64,000 nt of DNA from Pseudoxanthomonas suwonensis. Its GTDB lineage: Bacteria; Pseudomonadota; Gammaproteobacteria; Xanthomonadales; Xanthomonadaceae. The DNA is taken from positions 310,001-374,000 of the forward strand of contig NZ_CP011144.1 of NCBI RefSeq assembly GCF_000972865.1, in the 5' to 3' direction. A program made the translations under genes and the position numbers. This document shows, in pieces, positions 27,179-36,690 of the stretch. The notes beneath the pieces are model-generated. The model made no database searches. It had not been told where the DNA came from and saw only the letters and a program-made list of their open reading frames with translations. Within the stretch, counting starts at the first letter, position 1, and each line of letters begins with the position of its first letter.

Positions 27179-29002
27179 CTACATCCCGAACACGATCGGC
27201 ACCAGCAGCACCACCAGCAGCAGGGTCAGCACCGCCAGCGGCGTGCCGACCTTGACGAAGTCGCCGAAGCTGTAGCCGCCGGGGCCGACCACCAGCGCGT
27301 TCACCGGCGAGGACACCGGGGTCATGAACGCCGCCGAGGCGGCCAGGGCCACGGTCATCGCGAACGGATACGGCGACATGCCCAGGTACTGGGCAACCGC
27401 CAGCGCCACCGGCGCCATCAGCACGGCGATGGCGGTGTTGGAGATGAACATGCCGAACAGCGCGGTGACCGCGAAGATCGCCGCCAGCACCACCCGCGGC
27501 CCGGCATCGCCGACCGCCTCCAGCAGCAGGCTGGCGGCCAGGTCCACGCCGCCTGTGCGCTGCAGCGCCAGCGAGAACGGCAGCATGCCCACGATCAGCA
27601 CCAGGCTCGGCCAGTGGATCGAGCGGTAGGCGCTGCGCAGGTCGACGCAGCCGGTTAGGCCCATCAGCAGGCAGCCGATCAGCGCCGCGTGCACGTTGGG
27701 CACGATGCCCGAGACCATCAGGCCGATGGTCAACAGCAGGCAGGCCAGCGCGAACGGCGCGCGCGGCGCGGCCGGCGCCACCTCCTCCGACTCCGACGGC
27801 AGGTGCAGCAGGATCAGCCCGTCCGGGCCCGAACCCAGCGCGCGGATCGCCGGCCACGGTCCGGCGACCAGCAGGGTGTCGCCCACTTCCAGCTTCTCCT
27901 CGGCCAGGTCGCTGACCTCGGCGGTGCGGCCGTGGCGCAGCCCGATCAGCGCCAGGTCGTGGCGGTCCTGCAGCCGCGCCCGGTTCGCGCTCACCCCGGC
28001 CAGCGGCGAATTGACCGCGACCATCATCTCGGCCATGCCGATGTCGTTGGCGTAGCCGGAGAAGTAGGCGCCTTCCAGCGGCAGCGCCTCCAGCCGCAGC
28101 GCCTCGAACCGGGCGGCGGCATCGACGCCCGGATCGTGCAGGTCCAGCAGCAGCGCGTCGCCAGGCAGCAGGCGCCGGCCCTGCGGCGACAGCAGCAGGC
28201 GCTGGCCGAAGCGGCCGAGCTGCTCGATGGCCAGCACGTTCATCCCGGCCAGTTCGCCCTCCTCCAGCGCCGAGGCGACGCGCCCGGCCAGCGGCGAGTC
28301 GGCCAGCACGCGCACGCGGAAAGCGCGGTCGCCGAGCCGGTACTCGCGGATCCAGTCCTCCAGCCGCGGCGCGCGCGTCGATGCAGCCGGGGCGCCGCCG
28401 GTCAGCCAGCGCCGCGCAAACAGCATGTAGCCGATCGCCAGCGCCAGCACCGGCGCGCCGAACGGCAGGAAGTCGAAGAAGGCGAAGCCGGTATAGCCGT
28501 CGCGCAGCAGCTCGCCGTGCACGACCAGGTTGGGCGCGGTGGCCACCAGGGTCATCATCCCGCTGCACAGCGCGGCCACGCTCAACGGCATCATCAGCCG
28601 CCCCGGCGCGATCCGGCTGCTGCGGGCGATCCGCAGCACGATCGGGATGAAGATGGCGACCACCCCGGTGGAGCTCATCACCGAGCCCATCACTCCGACC
28701 GAGAGCATCAGCGCCACCACCAGCATGGTCTCGTCGCCGCGGGCCACGCGCAGGATCAAGGCGCTGATCCTCTGCGCCAAACCCGTGCGCACCAGCCCTT
28801 CGCCGATCACGAACAGCAGCGCGATCAGCACCACGCTCGGGTCGGCGAAGCCGGCGATCGCCTCGGACACGTCGATCACGCCGGTGAACGGCAGTGCCGC
28901 CACCATCAGCAGGGCGACCACGTCGGCGCGCGGCCGGCCCAGCGAGAACAGGGCGATGGCCACGCCCAGCAGGCACAGGACGAGGAGGAGTTCGTGGCTC
29001 AT
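27179..29002 (-). CDS. SLC13-family permease with two TrkA-C domains
   Basis: 607 aa. Two membrane halves (about 1-190 and 405-607, with the repeated serine-rich hairpins VMSSTGVVAIFIP and MTPVSSPVNALV) flank a cytoplasmic insert of two RCK/TrkA-C domains (about 210-300 and 305-390). This layout is found in DASS transporters of sulfate, other oxyanions or dicarboxylates, where the insert is regulatory. The substrate is not determinable. It ends 34 bp from the REP array and begins about 40 bp downstream of the DUF4105 gene, so the two may be co-transcribed. Confidence 0.88.
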   Translation of the reverse strand: MSHELLLVLCLLGVAIALFSLGRPRADVVALLMVAALPFTGVIDVSEAIAGFADPSVVLIALLFVIGEGLVRTGLAQRISALILRVARGDETMLVVALMLSVGVMGSVMSSTGVVAIFIPIVLRIARSSRIAPGRLMMPLSVAALCSGMMTLVATAPNLVVHGELLRDGYTGFAFFDFLPFGAPVLALAIGYMLFARRWLTGGAPAASTRAPRLEDWIREYRLGDRAFRVRVLADSPLAGRVASALEEGELAGMNVLAIEQLGRFGQRLLLSPQGRRLLPGDALLLDLHDPGVDAAARFEALRLEALPLEGAYFSGYANDIGMAEMMVAVNSPLAGVSANRARLQDRHDLALIGLRHGRTAEVSDLAEEKLEVGDTLLVAGPWPAIRALGSGPDGLILLHLPSESEEVAPAAPRAPFALACLLLTIGLMVSGIVPNVHAALIGCLLMGLTGCVDLRSAYRSIHWPSLVLIVGMLPFSLALQRTGGVDLAASLLLEAVGDAGPRVVLAAIFAVTALFGMFISNTAIAVLMAPVALAVAQYLGMSPYPFAMTVALAASAAFMTPVSSPVNALVVGPGGYSFGDFVKVGTPLAVLTLLLVVLLVPIVFGM

Positions 29003-29044
29003 CGGCGGCGGTAGGCGGTCATCCGGCTCGGCGAATCGGTCGGC

Positions 29045-30091
29045 TCAGTCGGTCGCGGCGGGCACCGGGCGTCCCTCGCGGATGATCCGCGCGAACGCGG
29101 GATCCCCGTCGGCGGCGGCCGCGGCGGCGTTGACCTGCGAGCGGGCGCGCAGCTCGGCGAACGGCATCGAGGTGTCGATGAGGCCGGCGTCGTACAGGTA
29201 GCGGTCGCTCCAGCCGTTGAGCAGGTGGCGGAGGTCCCAGCGCCCCACCCGCCCGATGCGGTTGGCGTAGCGCACGATGTTGACCGTGCAGTTGTTGCTG
29301 ACCACGTTGTAGAACTCCGGCGCGTCGGCCAGCGCGTTGATCCGCTCCGCGTACACCAGGAACAGCCGGCGCGCGGCCTCGGCCGATACCCGGGTGCGGT
29401 ACAGGAACACCTCCTCGTCGCGGTGGTTGCTGCGCACGCCGACGATGTCGCGCTCGTCGCCGACCACGTAGACCAGCTCGAAATGCCGGAAGAACCCCGG
29501 CAGCGGGTGGAAGCCCTCGCCCACTTCCGGCCGGATCTCGATCGAGATCGCCACCGGGTCGGCGCCGGCGACGTCGAAGCTCAGGAAGGTATGCGCGATC
29601 GGCCCGTCCGGGTTCCAGTACGAGACGATGAAATCCACGCCCTGCAGGTCCGACAGGCGCAGTTCGCGCTGCTCCCAGCGCTCGCTGAAATCGTCGCGGC
29701 TGCGGTACTCGAAGTTGCGGTAGCCGCTGATGCGGACGCGGTCGCCGTCGATCGCGATCCGCGGCATCACCGCCACCTCCGGGCGCCAGGGCCGGTCGTG
29801 CGATGGCCGGACCAGGCTCCATCCGGCCAGCAGCGCCGCGAACAGCAGCGCGGTGGCCAGGATCGGCCAGCGCCGCGGCGAGAACCACAGCGCCCAGCCC
29901 GCGAACGCGGCGAACCCCAGCGCCAGCGCGGACGCGCCGGGCAGCTCCACCGGCGCCCAGGCGATCGCCAGCGCGCCCCACAGCAGCGGCAAGGTGAGCA
30001 GCAGGCCGAGCAGCCAGCGCAGCGGTCGCGGCAGGCCCGCCCGCAACCAGGGCAGCGGGCTTCGCGTCGGGACCGCCTGCGGATCCTGCAT
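29045..30091 (-). CDS. DUF4105 (Lnb N-terminal-like) membrane protein
   Basis: 348 aa. Two or three N-terminal TM helices (about 23-90), then a DUF4105 domain (about 130-330) of the papain-like fold, with a conserved NNCTVNIVRYAN segment near 265 that carries the likely active-site cysteine, and HTFLSFD with a candidate histidine near 165. DUF4105 proteins are linked to lipoprotein or lipid processing; Lnb is the related lyso-lipoprotein acyltransferase. A strong GGGAGGAG Shine-Dalgarno precedes ATG 30091. The upstream phospholipase D-like gene on the same strand suggests a membrane-lipid role; that is inference. Confidence 0.8.
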   Translation of the reverse strand: MQDPQAVPTRSPLPWLRAGLPRPLRWLLGLLLTLPLLWGALAIAWAPVELPGASALALGFAAFAGWALWFSPRRWPILATALLFAALLAGWSLVRPSHDRPWRPEVAVMPRIAIDGDRVRISGYRNFEYRSRDDFSERWEQRELRLSDLQGVDFIVSYWNPDGPIAHTFLSFDVAGADPVAISIEIRPEVGEGFHPLPGFFRHFELVYVVGDERDIVGVRSNHRDEEVFLYRTRVSAEAARRLFLVYAERINALADAPEFYNVVSNNCTVNIVRYANRIGRVGRWDLRHLLNGWSDRYLYDAGLIDTSMPFAELRARSQVNAAAAAADGDPAFARIIREGRPVPAATD

Positions 30092-30214
30092 CGCTTCTCC
30101 TCCCGGCATGCCAGCGCACGGACCCACACCGTCCCGGCATCCTTATCCGCGTTCCGGCAAAGCGCAAGCGTCCGGGATCGCGCCGGGCCGGCCGGGCCGG
30201 TCCCGGTCCAGCCG

Positions 30215-31780
30215 CTACAGCTGCGATTCGACCGGCAGCCAGCCGATCGCGCGGGCGATCGCGCGGCTCCAGAAGCCGGCCTCCGGCTCGCGGTCCCAGA
30301 CCGTCGGCGGCTGCGCTTCGTCGTCGTGCCAGCGCAGCCCGCCATCGGCCAGTTCCAGCCGGTAGCTGGTGTGCGCCGAAGTCTTCATCCCGTACAGCGC
30401 CTCCAGCTCGGCGGCCGCGTCCGGGCATTCGAACAGCAGCCCCATCTCGGTGTTGAGGTTCATCGAGCGCGGGTCCAGGTTGAACGAACCGATGAAGCCG
30501 TGCGCCCCGTCGACGACGAAGGCCTTGGTGTGCAGGCTGGCGCCGCTGGAGCCGAACACGCTGGCCCTGCCACCACCGCTGCCCTGTGGCTTGAGCTCGA
30601 ACAGGGACACGCCCGACTCCAGCAGCGGCGCGCGGTAGCCCGCGTAGCCGCCGTGCACCGCCAGCACGTCGTTGGCCGCCAGCGAGTTGGTCAGGATGCT
30701 CACCTCCACGCCGCGCCGGCGCAGGCCGTCGAGCCAGCGCACGCCGTCCTCGCCGGGCACGAAGTACGGCGAGATCACCTTCAGGTCGCGCTGCACGCGC
30801 GAGGCGCTTTCCAGCAGCAGCGGCGTCATCCAGTCCGGCTCCGGCGTCGCTCCCTCCGCCTTCTCCGGCGGGTCGGACACGATCGCCGCGTCGCGCGTCC
30901 AGTGGATCCGGCGCCGCCCCTCGAGCAGCTCGCGCACGCCCTGCGAGCCCTGCAGCCGGCGCGCGTAGGGGCCGGCGCGGTCGGCCTGCAGGCCGGCGTC
31001 GATGCTGCCGCGCAGCCGGTCCAGCGCCCCGGGCTTGGCTTCGACCAGCGCCTCCAGCGGGATGGCGGAGACGCTGTTCCAGTAGGCGTCGAAGATCTGC
31101 TCGGCCTGGCGCACCGGCGGCCCGACCACCGCCACGTCGGTGTCCATGAAGTTCACGTCGGCAGCGGCGTCGAAGTACTCGTCGCCGACGTTGCGCCCGC
31201 CGACCACCGCGATCCGCCCGTCGGCGAGCCAGGTCTTGTTGTGCATGCGCCGGTTCACGCTGAAGAAGCGCAGCAGCAGTTCGGCGCCGCGCACCAGCGT
31301 GCCCTCGCGGGCGCGGGTGGGATTGAACAGGCGCACCTCGATCTGCGGATGCGTGTCCAGCGCGGCCAGCACCGAATGGCTGCCGTGCACGTTCATGTCG
31401 TCCAGCAGCAGGCGCACGCGCACGCCGCGATCGGCGGCGCGCAGCAGTTCGTTGTAGAGCAGGTTGCCGGTGAGGTCCGGGTGCCAGATGTAGTACTGCA
31501 GGTCCAGGCTGCGGCCGGCCGCGCGCGCGGTGGAGGCGCGGATCGCGAATGCGTCGAGGTTGTCGGACAGGATCACCAGGCCGGCCTCCCCGGGCCGGTC
31601 GGCGGTGAGCGATTCGACCACCCGGTCGATCGGGGTGGGTTCGCCGGCGATCGGCAGCGCGTGCCCTTCCGGACCGCGCGCACTCTCGGCGAAGCGCCCG
31701 TAGGCGTAGAGCGACAACAGCGAGGCGACCGCGAACGCGGCCAGGGCGATGCCGATCCACATGAACGTCTTCCTCTTCAT
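30215..31780 (-). CDS. Phospholipase D / cardiolipin synthase-family protein
   Basis: 521 aa with an N-terminal membrane anchor (about 7-27). Two HKD catalytic motifs: HNKTWLAD (His180) with the following GGRNVGDEYF, and HTKAFVVD (His417) with GSFNLDPRS. Both are intact, so the enzyme should be active as a phosphatidyl transferase or phospholipase. The layout fits the ClsC/YmdC group. Start ATG 31780 is preceded by a TACAAT hexamer on the minus strand (31826-31821), about 40 nt upstream. In-frame sequence further upstream is REP-derived and not coding. Confidence 0.87.
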   Translation of the reverse strand: MKRKTFMWIGIALAAFAVASLLSLYAYGRFAESARGPEGHALPIAGEPTPIDRVVESLTADRPGEAGLVILSDNLDAFAIRASTARAAGRSLDLQYYIWHPDLTGNLLYNELLRAADRGVRVRLLLDDMNVHGSHSVLAALDTHPQIEVRLFNPTRAREGTLVRGAELLLRFFSVNRRMHNKTWLADGRIAVVGGRNVGDEYFDAAADVNFMDTDVAVVGPPVRQAEQIFDAYWNSVSAIPLEALVEAKPGALDRLRGSIDAGLQADRAGPYARRLQGSQGVRELLEGRRRIHWTRDAAIVSDPPEKAEGATPEPDWMTPLLLESASRVQRDLKVISPYFVPGEDGVRWLDGLRRRGVEVSILTNSLAANDVLAVHGGYAGYRAPLLESGVSLFELKPQGSGGGRASVFGSSGASLHTKAFVVDGAHGFIGSFNLDPRSMNLNTEMGLLFECPDAAAELEALYGMKTSAHTSYRLELADGGLRWHDDEAQPPTVWDREPEAGFWSRAIARAIGWLPVESQL

Positions 31781-31868
31781 GGCGGTCCCGTGCGTGCACC
31801 GGTCGATCCCGGGCCAGTCGATTGTAGGCGCCCGGCGCGATGGCCATGTGGGCGCCCCACCACCCCCC

Positions 31869-31963
31869 TGCAGGAGCGGGCATGACCGCGACACGGGCGC
31901 CGGAACCACGAGGGCATCGCCTGTGCCGACGGCGTCGGGGTCGCGGTCATGCCCGCTCCTACA
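31869..31963. repeat. REP pair
   Basis: Single unit; the left end is mutated to TGCAGGAGCGGG. Both arms use the GGGCATGACC word. It lies between the divergent-side PLD promoter and the end of the M13 peptidase gene. Confidence 0.88.
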
Positions 31964-31984
31964 ACGGCAGCCCGCCGCAAACGG

Positions 31985-32008
31985 AAAAGGCCCGGCATCC
32001 GCCGGGCC
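31985..32008 (-). terminator. Rho-independent terminator of the M13 peptidase gene
   Basis: Perfect 8-bp stem GGCCCGGC/GCCGGGCC with a 4-nt loop, followed on the minus strand by TTTT, 29 nt past the stop codon. Confidence 0.75.
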
Positions 32009-32036
32009 CTCCCCTATCCACAGCGGCCTTGCGCTC

Positions 32037-34121
32037 TTACCAGATCACGATGCGCTCGCCCTCGCCGCGCACCATCGGATCGCCCGCCTTGCACTCGAAC
32101 GCCGCGGCGAACGCCGGCATGTTCGACGGCGCGCCGACGGCGCGGAAGTTGGCCGGCGCATGCGAATCGGTCTCCAGGCGCACGCGCAGCTCGCCGTCGG
32201 TGAAGTTGCGACGCCACACCGTGGCCCAGTTGGCGAAGAAGCGCTGGTCCTGGGACAGGCCGTCGACCCTCAGGCCCGCGGACTCGGGGTTCTCCTTCAG
32301 CGCCATCTGCAGCGCGTCGTAGGCCACGGTCAGGCCGCCCAGGTCGCCGATGTTCTCGCCCAGGGTCAGCCGGCCCTTCACGTTCTTGCCGGGAATGGCC
32401 TCGTAACCGTCGAACTGCGCCACCAGCTGGTCGGCGCGCTGGTCGAACAGCTGGCGGTCGTCGGCGGTCCACCAGCTGTCGAGGTTGCCCTTGGCGTCGA
32501 ACTGGCTGCCGGAGTCGTCGTAGCCGTGCATCATCTCGTGGCCGATCACCGCACCAATGCCGCCGTAGTTCAGCGCCGGATCGGCTTCGGGGTCGAAGAA
32601 CGGCGGCTGCAGGATCGCCGCCGGGAACACGATCTCGTTCTTGGTCGCGTTGTAGTAGGCGTTGACCGTCTGCGGGCTCATGCCCCACTCGGTGCGGTCC
32701 ACCGGCTTGCCGATCTTGTCCAGCACGTAGCGGTAGTTGAACGCGCGCGCGGCCTGCATGTTGGCCAGGTAGCTGTCGCCGCCGGTCTGCAGGCCGTCCC
32801 ATTCGCGCCACTTGTCCGGGTAGCCGATCTTCGGGGTGAAGCTGGCCCACTTCTCCAGCGCGCGCTGCTTGGTCTCGTCGCCCATCCAGTCCAGGTTCTC
32901 CAGGCGCACCTTCAGCGCCGCCGACAGGTTGTCGACCAGGTGCTGCATCTGCGCCTTGGACTCGGCCGGGAACGCGGCCTGCACGTACAGCTGGCCCAGC
33001 GCCTCGCCCATGCCGCTGTTGACCGAGCCGAGCACGCGCTTCCAGCGCGGCAGCATTTCCTTCTGCCCGCGCAGGGTCTGGCTGTAGAAGCCGAAGTTGG
33101 CCTGCTCGAACTGCGCGGCCAGGTACGGCGCGGCGTCGTCGATGGCGTGGAAGCGCAGGTAGGCCTGCCAGGCCTCCACCGGGGTGTCGGCCAGCATCCG
33201 GTCGAGCTCGGCGAAGAAGCCGGGCTGGGCCAGCGAGAACTTGTCGGCCGCCGGCACCTGCAGAGTGTCGAAGAACGCGTTCCAGTCGAAGTTCGGGGTG
33301 ATCGCGTTGGCCTCGGCCGCGCTGACCGGGTTGTAGCGCAGGGCCGGGTTGCGCAGCTCGATCCGCGACAGCGAGGCCTTGGCCAGGCGGGTCTCGAAGT
33401 CCAGCACCGCCTGCGCCTGGGTCGCGGCTTCGGCGGACTCGACGCCCGACAGCTCCAGCAACTGGGCGATGTAGGCCACGTAGGCCTCGCGGATCGGCGC
33501 CTTGTCGGCGTCGAAGTAGTAGCCCTTCTCCGGCAGGCCCAGCCCACCCTGCCCGGCGTAGGCGATGACGTTCTCCGAATCCTTGAAGTCGGCGTTGGCG
33601 AAGAACGAGAACAGCGGCCCCTGGCCGACGGCGTACTGGCCGCGCAGCCATTCGGCGACCGCAGCACCGTCGTTTAGGCCGGCGATGGCGTCCAGGGTCG
33701 GCTGCAGCGGCGCCAGCCCGGCCGCGTCGATCGCGGCCTGGTCCATGCCGGTGCGCCAGATGTCGGCGATCTTGGCCTCGATCGAACCGGCAGCCGGCTG
33801 CGCCGCGGCGACCTGCTCGACGATCGCGTGCTGGATCGCCAGCGAGCGCTCGCCCAGCACCTCGAAGCTGCCCCAGCTGGTGCGGTCGCCCGGCACCGGG
33901 TTGGCCGCCAGCCACTTGCCGTTGACGTGGCCGTTGAGGTCGACGCAGGCGGCGACGGACGGATCCAGGTCGGCCACGCTGAAGGCGATTCCGGGGGCAT
34001 CGACCTGCGACAGGTCGAACTTCACCGCGGCATCGGCCGGGCCTTCGGTCTTGCCGCAGGCGGCGAGCGACGCGGCGACGGCCACCGCCAGGGACAGCGG
34101 GGCGAGCTTGTACAGGGACAT
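32037..34121 (-). CDS. M13-family zinc metallopeptidase lipoprotein
   Basis: 694 aa. Lipoprotein signal with lipobox LAAC (Cys about 22), so envelope-anchored. Neprilysin/PepO-type domain: NAYYNATKNEIVFPAAILQPPF before the zinc motif HEMMH, then ENIGDLGGL carrying the third zinc ligand Glu, and the C-terminal ending CKAGDPMVRGEGERIVIW typical of the family. It cleaves peptides in the periplasm or outside the cell. Start ATG 34121 has a GGAG Shine-Dalgarno. Monocistronic with its own terminator. Confidence 0.93.
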   Translation of the reverse strand: MSLYKLAPLSLAVAVAASLAACGKTEGPADAAVKFDLSQVDAPGIAFSVADLDPSVAACVDLNGHVNGKWLAANPVPGDRTSWGSFEVLGERSLAIQHAIVEQVAAAQPAAGSIEAKIADIWRTGMDQAAIDAAGLAPLQPTLDAIAGLNDGAAVAEWLRGQYAVGQGPLFSFFANADFKDSENVIAYAGQGGLGLPEKGYYFDADKAPIREAYVAYIAQLLELSGVESAEAATQAQAVLDFETRLAKASLSRIELRNPALRYNPVSAAEANAITPNFDWNAFFDTLQVPAADKFSLAQPGFFAELDRMLADTPVEAWQAYLRFHAIDDAAPYLAAQFEQANFGFYSQTLRGQKEMLPRWKRVLGSVNSGMGEALGQLYVQAAFPAESKAQMQHLVDNLSAALKVRLENLDWMGDETKQRALEKWASFTPKIGYPDKWREWDGLQTGGDSYLANMQAARAFNYRYVLDKIGKPVDRTEWGMSPQTVNAYYNATKNEIVFPAAILQPPFFDPEADPALNYGGIGAVIGHEMMHGYDDSGSQFDAKGNLDSWWTADDRQLFDQRADQLVAQFDGYEAIPGKNVKGRLTLGENIGDLGGLTVAYDALQMALKENPESAGLRVDGLSQDQRFFANWATVWRRNFTDGELRVRLETDSHAPANFRAVGAPSNMPAFAAAFECKAGDPMVRGEGERIVIW

Positions 34122-34276
34122 CGGGAACTCCAGGGCGCGGGACACCAGACCGCGGACGAGGTGCCAATCGGCCAGCCTAGGCGATCGCGCCGGGGTGGAT
34201 GTAGGCCAGAAGTCACGGGTGAAACGATTGCGCCCTGCCCGCTGGGCCGGCCTGCGCGGGCAGCGACGGCCTCCGT

Positions 34277-34657
34277 TCAGCGCGCGCCGCGCCCATCCTG
34301 CCGTTGCGGCAGCGGCTCCTGGCGCGCCTGTGGCGCCTGCCTCCAAGGGGCGAGGACCCGCAGCCAATGTGGCCGCCAGGCCAGGGCGAACGCGACGGTC
34401 AACGCCGCCGCCGCCAGCGCCATCGCCCATACCAGGACCGCCATCGAGGCATGGTCGGCCGCCAGGCACAGCGCCAGCGAGGCGGCCAGCCCCAGCGCGC
34501 CCAGCACGCGCAGGATCCGTGCCGTCGCCCGCGGTACCGGTGCGCCCCACACCTGCTGCGCGTGGCCCGGCATCGCCAGCGCCAGCCAGCCCACGCCGGC
34601 CGTGCAGGCGAGCAATGCCCCGCCGAGCAGCCAGGCGGCGTGCACGGACTCAGGCAT
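34277..34657 (-). CDS. DUF3325 small membrane protein
   Basis: 126 aa with three or four TM helices and an Arg/Gln-rich tail. It fits the DUF3325 proteins that end iron-uptake operons of the order TonB receptor, DUF3649, PepSY, DUF3325. The ATG overlaps the PepSY stop by 8 nt, so translation is coupled. Function unknown; likely an accessory of the PepSY reductase. Confidence 0.78.
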   Translation of the reverse strand: MPESVHAAWLLGGALLACTAGVGWLALAMPGHAQQVWGAPVPRATARILRVLGALGLAASLALCLAADHASMAVLVWAMALAAAALTVAFALAWRPHWLRVLAPWRQAPQARQEPLPQRQDGRGAR

Positions 34658-36338
34658 GCGCGGCCTCCCCGCTGCTCGCGGTCGCGGCCGCCTGCTGCCC
34701 GGCGCGGCGGCCGAGGCGGCGCGCGGCGCCGGCGGCGATCGCGGCGACGGCCAGCAGCGCCAGGTCGACGCCGGCCACCGGCCAGTAGCCGGCGGCCAGC
34801 GTGCGCAGCAGGTGGTCGCCGGTGCTGATCCAGTTCGCCAGCACCGCGGCCGGCGCCAGCACGGCGATCGCCCAGCACTGCTCGCGCCAGGCCGGATTGG
34901 GCAGCCCCTGCGCGACCGGTGCGCTGCGCCAGGCCGCATGCAGCAGCGCCAGGATCCACGCCCCCCAGAACGCATAGCGTTCCCAGTCGCCCCGCGCCGG
35001 CAGGTCTTCCGGCAGCAGGCGGTTGGCGACCAGGATCGACAGCGCCGCGACGACCATGCCGGTCACCGCGGCCACCGCCAGCGCATCGACGATGCGCGCG
35101 CCCTGGCTGCCCTGGCGGGCGTGCTGGCGCTTGCGCTTCTCGACGAAAAAGACGAAGCCGGTGGCGATGCAGACCGCGCCCAGCAACCCGCCCAGCACGT
35201 ACAGCCAGCGCAGCAGCCAGTGGCGGAAGTGCTGCAGGTGCAGGCCGGTGAGGAACTCGGCGATGCGGCCGACCGGCGTGGCCGGCGGATCCTCGCGGAT
35301 CAGCTCGCCGGTGGCGGCCTGGAAGTGGATGCCGTCACCGACCAGGGCGATACGGTCGGTGCCGGCGCGGTAGACGCTGACGTAGCCGTTGGCGTCGCCC
35401 ACGTGCTGCAGCACCAGGAACCCGACCTCGCCGGCCTTGCCGTGGGCCTCCCAGCGCCGCTGCGCCTCGGCGACCATCGCGTCGACGTCGGCCAGCCCGG
35501 CCGGCACGCCGGCGCGTTCGTGCGGCAGGCCGGTCTCCTGCGCCTCCACCTGCGCGTGCAGGTCGTGCAGGTCGTGCAGCTGGGTGTGGCCGACCGGGAA
35601 GTAATAGGCGGCGGCGAAAATCAGCAGGCCGGTGAAGGCGAAGAAGAAGTGGAACGGCAGCGCGACCACCCCGGTGAGGTTGTGCAGGTCCAGCACGCTG
35701 CGCAGGCGCGCCTTCTCCGGGCGGAAGGTGAAGATCTCGCGGAACAGCTTGCGGTGCATGACCACGCCGCTGACCAGCGCGGCCAGCATCACCAGCGCCG
35801 ACAGGCCGACGATCCAGAAGCCGAGGTTCTTCCAGTCCAGGGTCAGGCTGTAGTGCATCGGGTAGAAGAACCCGCTGCCGACCTTCAGCCGGTCGTCCGG
35901 CAGCGGCGTGCCGTCGCGCGGATCGATGGTGGCGTAGGCCCAGATCTGCTCCTCCGGGTCCTTCGCCTTCGGCACCAGGTAGCCGGCGTACAGGGCCAGC
36001 ACCGGATCGCGATGGGTGGTGTAGGCGCTCCAGCTGCCGACGCTATCGAAGCGTTCGGGCATCGGCCCGTCGACCCGCGGCGCCATCGCCGCCACCGCCG
36101 CCGGCAGCGGCTGCATGCGCTCGAACGCCGGCCGCAGGATCTTCTCGTACGAGGGCATCGGCTGCGGCTCGAAGCGTGTGGACGGGATCGCCCAGCGGTC
36201 GATCTCGCGGTCGAACACCGACAGCGCGCCGAAGAAGAATGCGGCCATCAGCACGAAGCCCAGTACCAGGCCGAACCAGGTGTGCAGCCAGGCCATGGCC
36301 TGGCGGAAACTGGAGAACACGGCGTTGCCCGCGCTCAT
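34650..36338 (-). CDS. PepSY-domain membrane protein, ferric-siderophore reductase type
   Basis: 562 aa. TM helix at about 15-38, a periplasmic PepSY region, TM helices near 190-215, 235-260 and 380-400, then three or four more in the C-terminal part, with membrane-facing histidines (VVMHRKLFREIF, LDLHNLTGVVALPFHFFF, LQHFRHWLLRWLYV) that could bind heme. Proteins of this type reduce imported ferric siderophores. It overlaps DUF3649 by 4 nt (ATGA) and DUF3325 by 8 nt. Predicted to be Fur-regulated with the receptor. Confidence 0.85.
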   Translation of the reverse strand: MSAGNAVFSSFRQAMAWLHTWFGLVLGFVLMAAFFFGALSVFDREIDRWAIPSTRFEPQPMPSYEKILRPAFERMQPLPAAVAAMAPRVDGPMPERFDSVGSWSAYTTHRDPVLALYAGYLVPKAKDPEEQIWAYATIDPRDGTPLPDDRLKVGSGFFYPMHYSLTLDWKNLGFWIVGLSALVMLAALVSGVVMHRKLFREIFTFRPEKARLRSVLDLHNLTGVVALPFHFFFAFTGLLIFAAAYYFPVGHTQLHDLHDLHAQVEAQETGLPHERAGVPAGLADVDAMVAEAQRRWEAHGKAGEVGFLVLQHVGDANGYVSVYRAGTDRIALVGDGIHFQAATGELIREDPPATPVGRIAEFLTGLHLQHFRHWLLRWLYVLGGLLGAVCIATGFVFFVEKRKRQHARQGSQGARIVDALAVAAVTGMVVAALSILVANRLLPEDLPARGDWERYAFWGAWILALLHAAWRSAPVAQGLPNPAWREQCWAIAVLAPAAVLANWISTGDHLLRTLAAGYWPVAGVDLALLAVAAIAAGAARRLGRRAGQQAAATASSGEAAHA

Positions 36339-36652
36339 GCCAGCGCCGCCTGCACCGCCGAGGCGGCGGCGGCCATCAGCGCGCCGCCGCCGAGCAGCAC
36401 CAGCCAGCACCGGCCCGGCCGCGGCGTGGCAACCGCCCACAGGAACGCGACCAGGTAGGCCAGGATGCCGATCATGCTGGCGAGGAACTCGGCGTCGTGG
36501 AAGCCCATGCCGGCGGCGAACAGCGCGGCCGCGCCCAGGGCGACCACGCCCCAGGCGAAGGCGTAGCCGCCGAGCACCGCGGCTGCCACGCGCGCGGCGA
36601 GATGCAGGCGCGGGGTACGGGAAGGATCGAGAGCGGAAAACGTGCGGGACAT
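36335..36652 (-). CDS. DUF3649 small membrane protein
   Basis: 105 aa with three TM helices (about 18-42, 55-75 and 83-104). It matches DUF3649 proteins found between TonB-dependent siderophore receptors and PepSY proteins. The ATG is 38 nt past the receptor stop, and its stop overlaps the PepSY start by 4 nt. Function unknown. Confidence 0.78.
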   Translation of the reverse strand: MSRTFSALDPSRTPRLHLAARVAAAVLGGYAFAWGVVALGAAALFAAGMGFHDAEFLASMIGILAYLVAFLWAVATPRPGRCWLVLLGGGALMAAAASAVQAALA

Positions 36653-36690
36653 GGCGGCGGCTGGTGTCTCTGCGGGGGCGGGCGCGGCGA

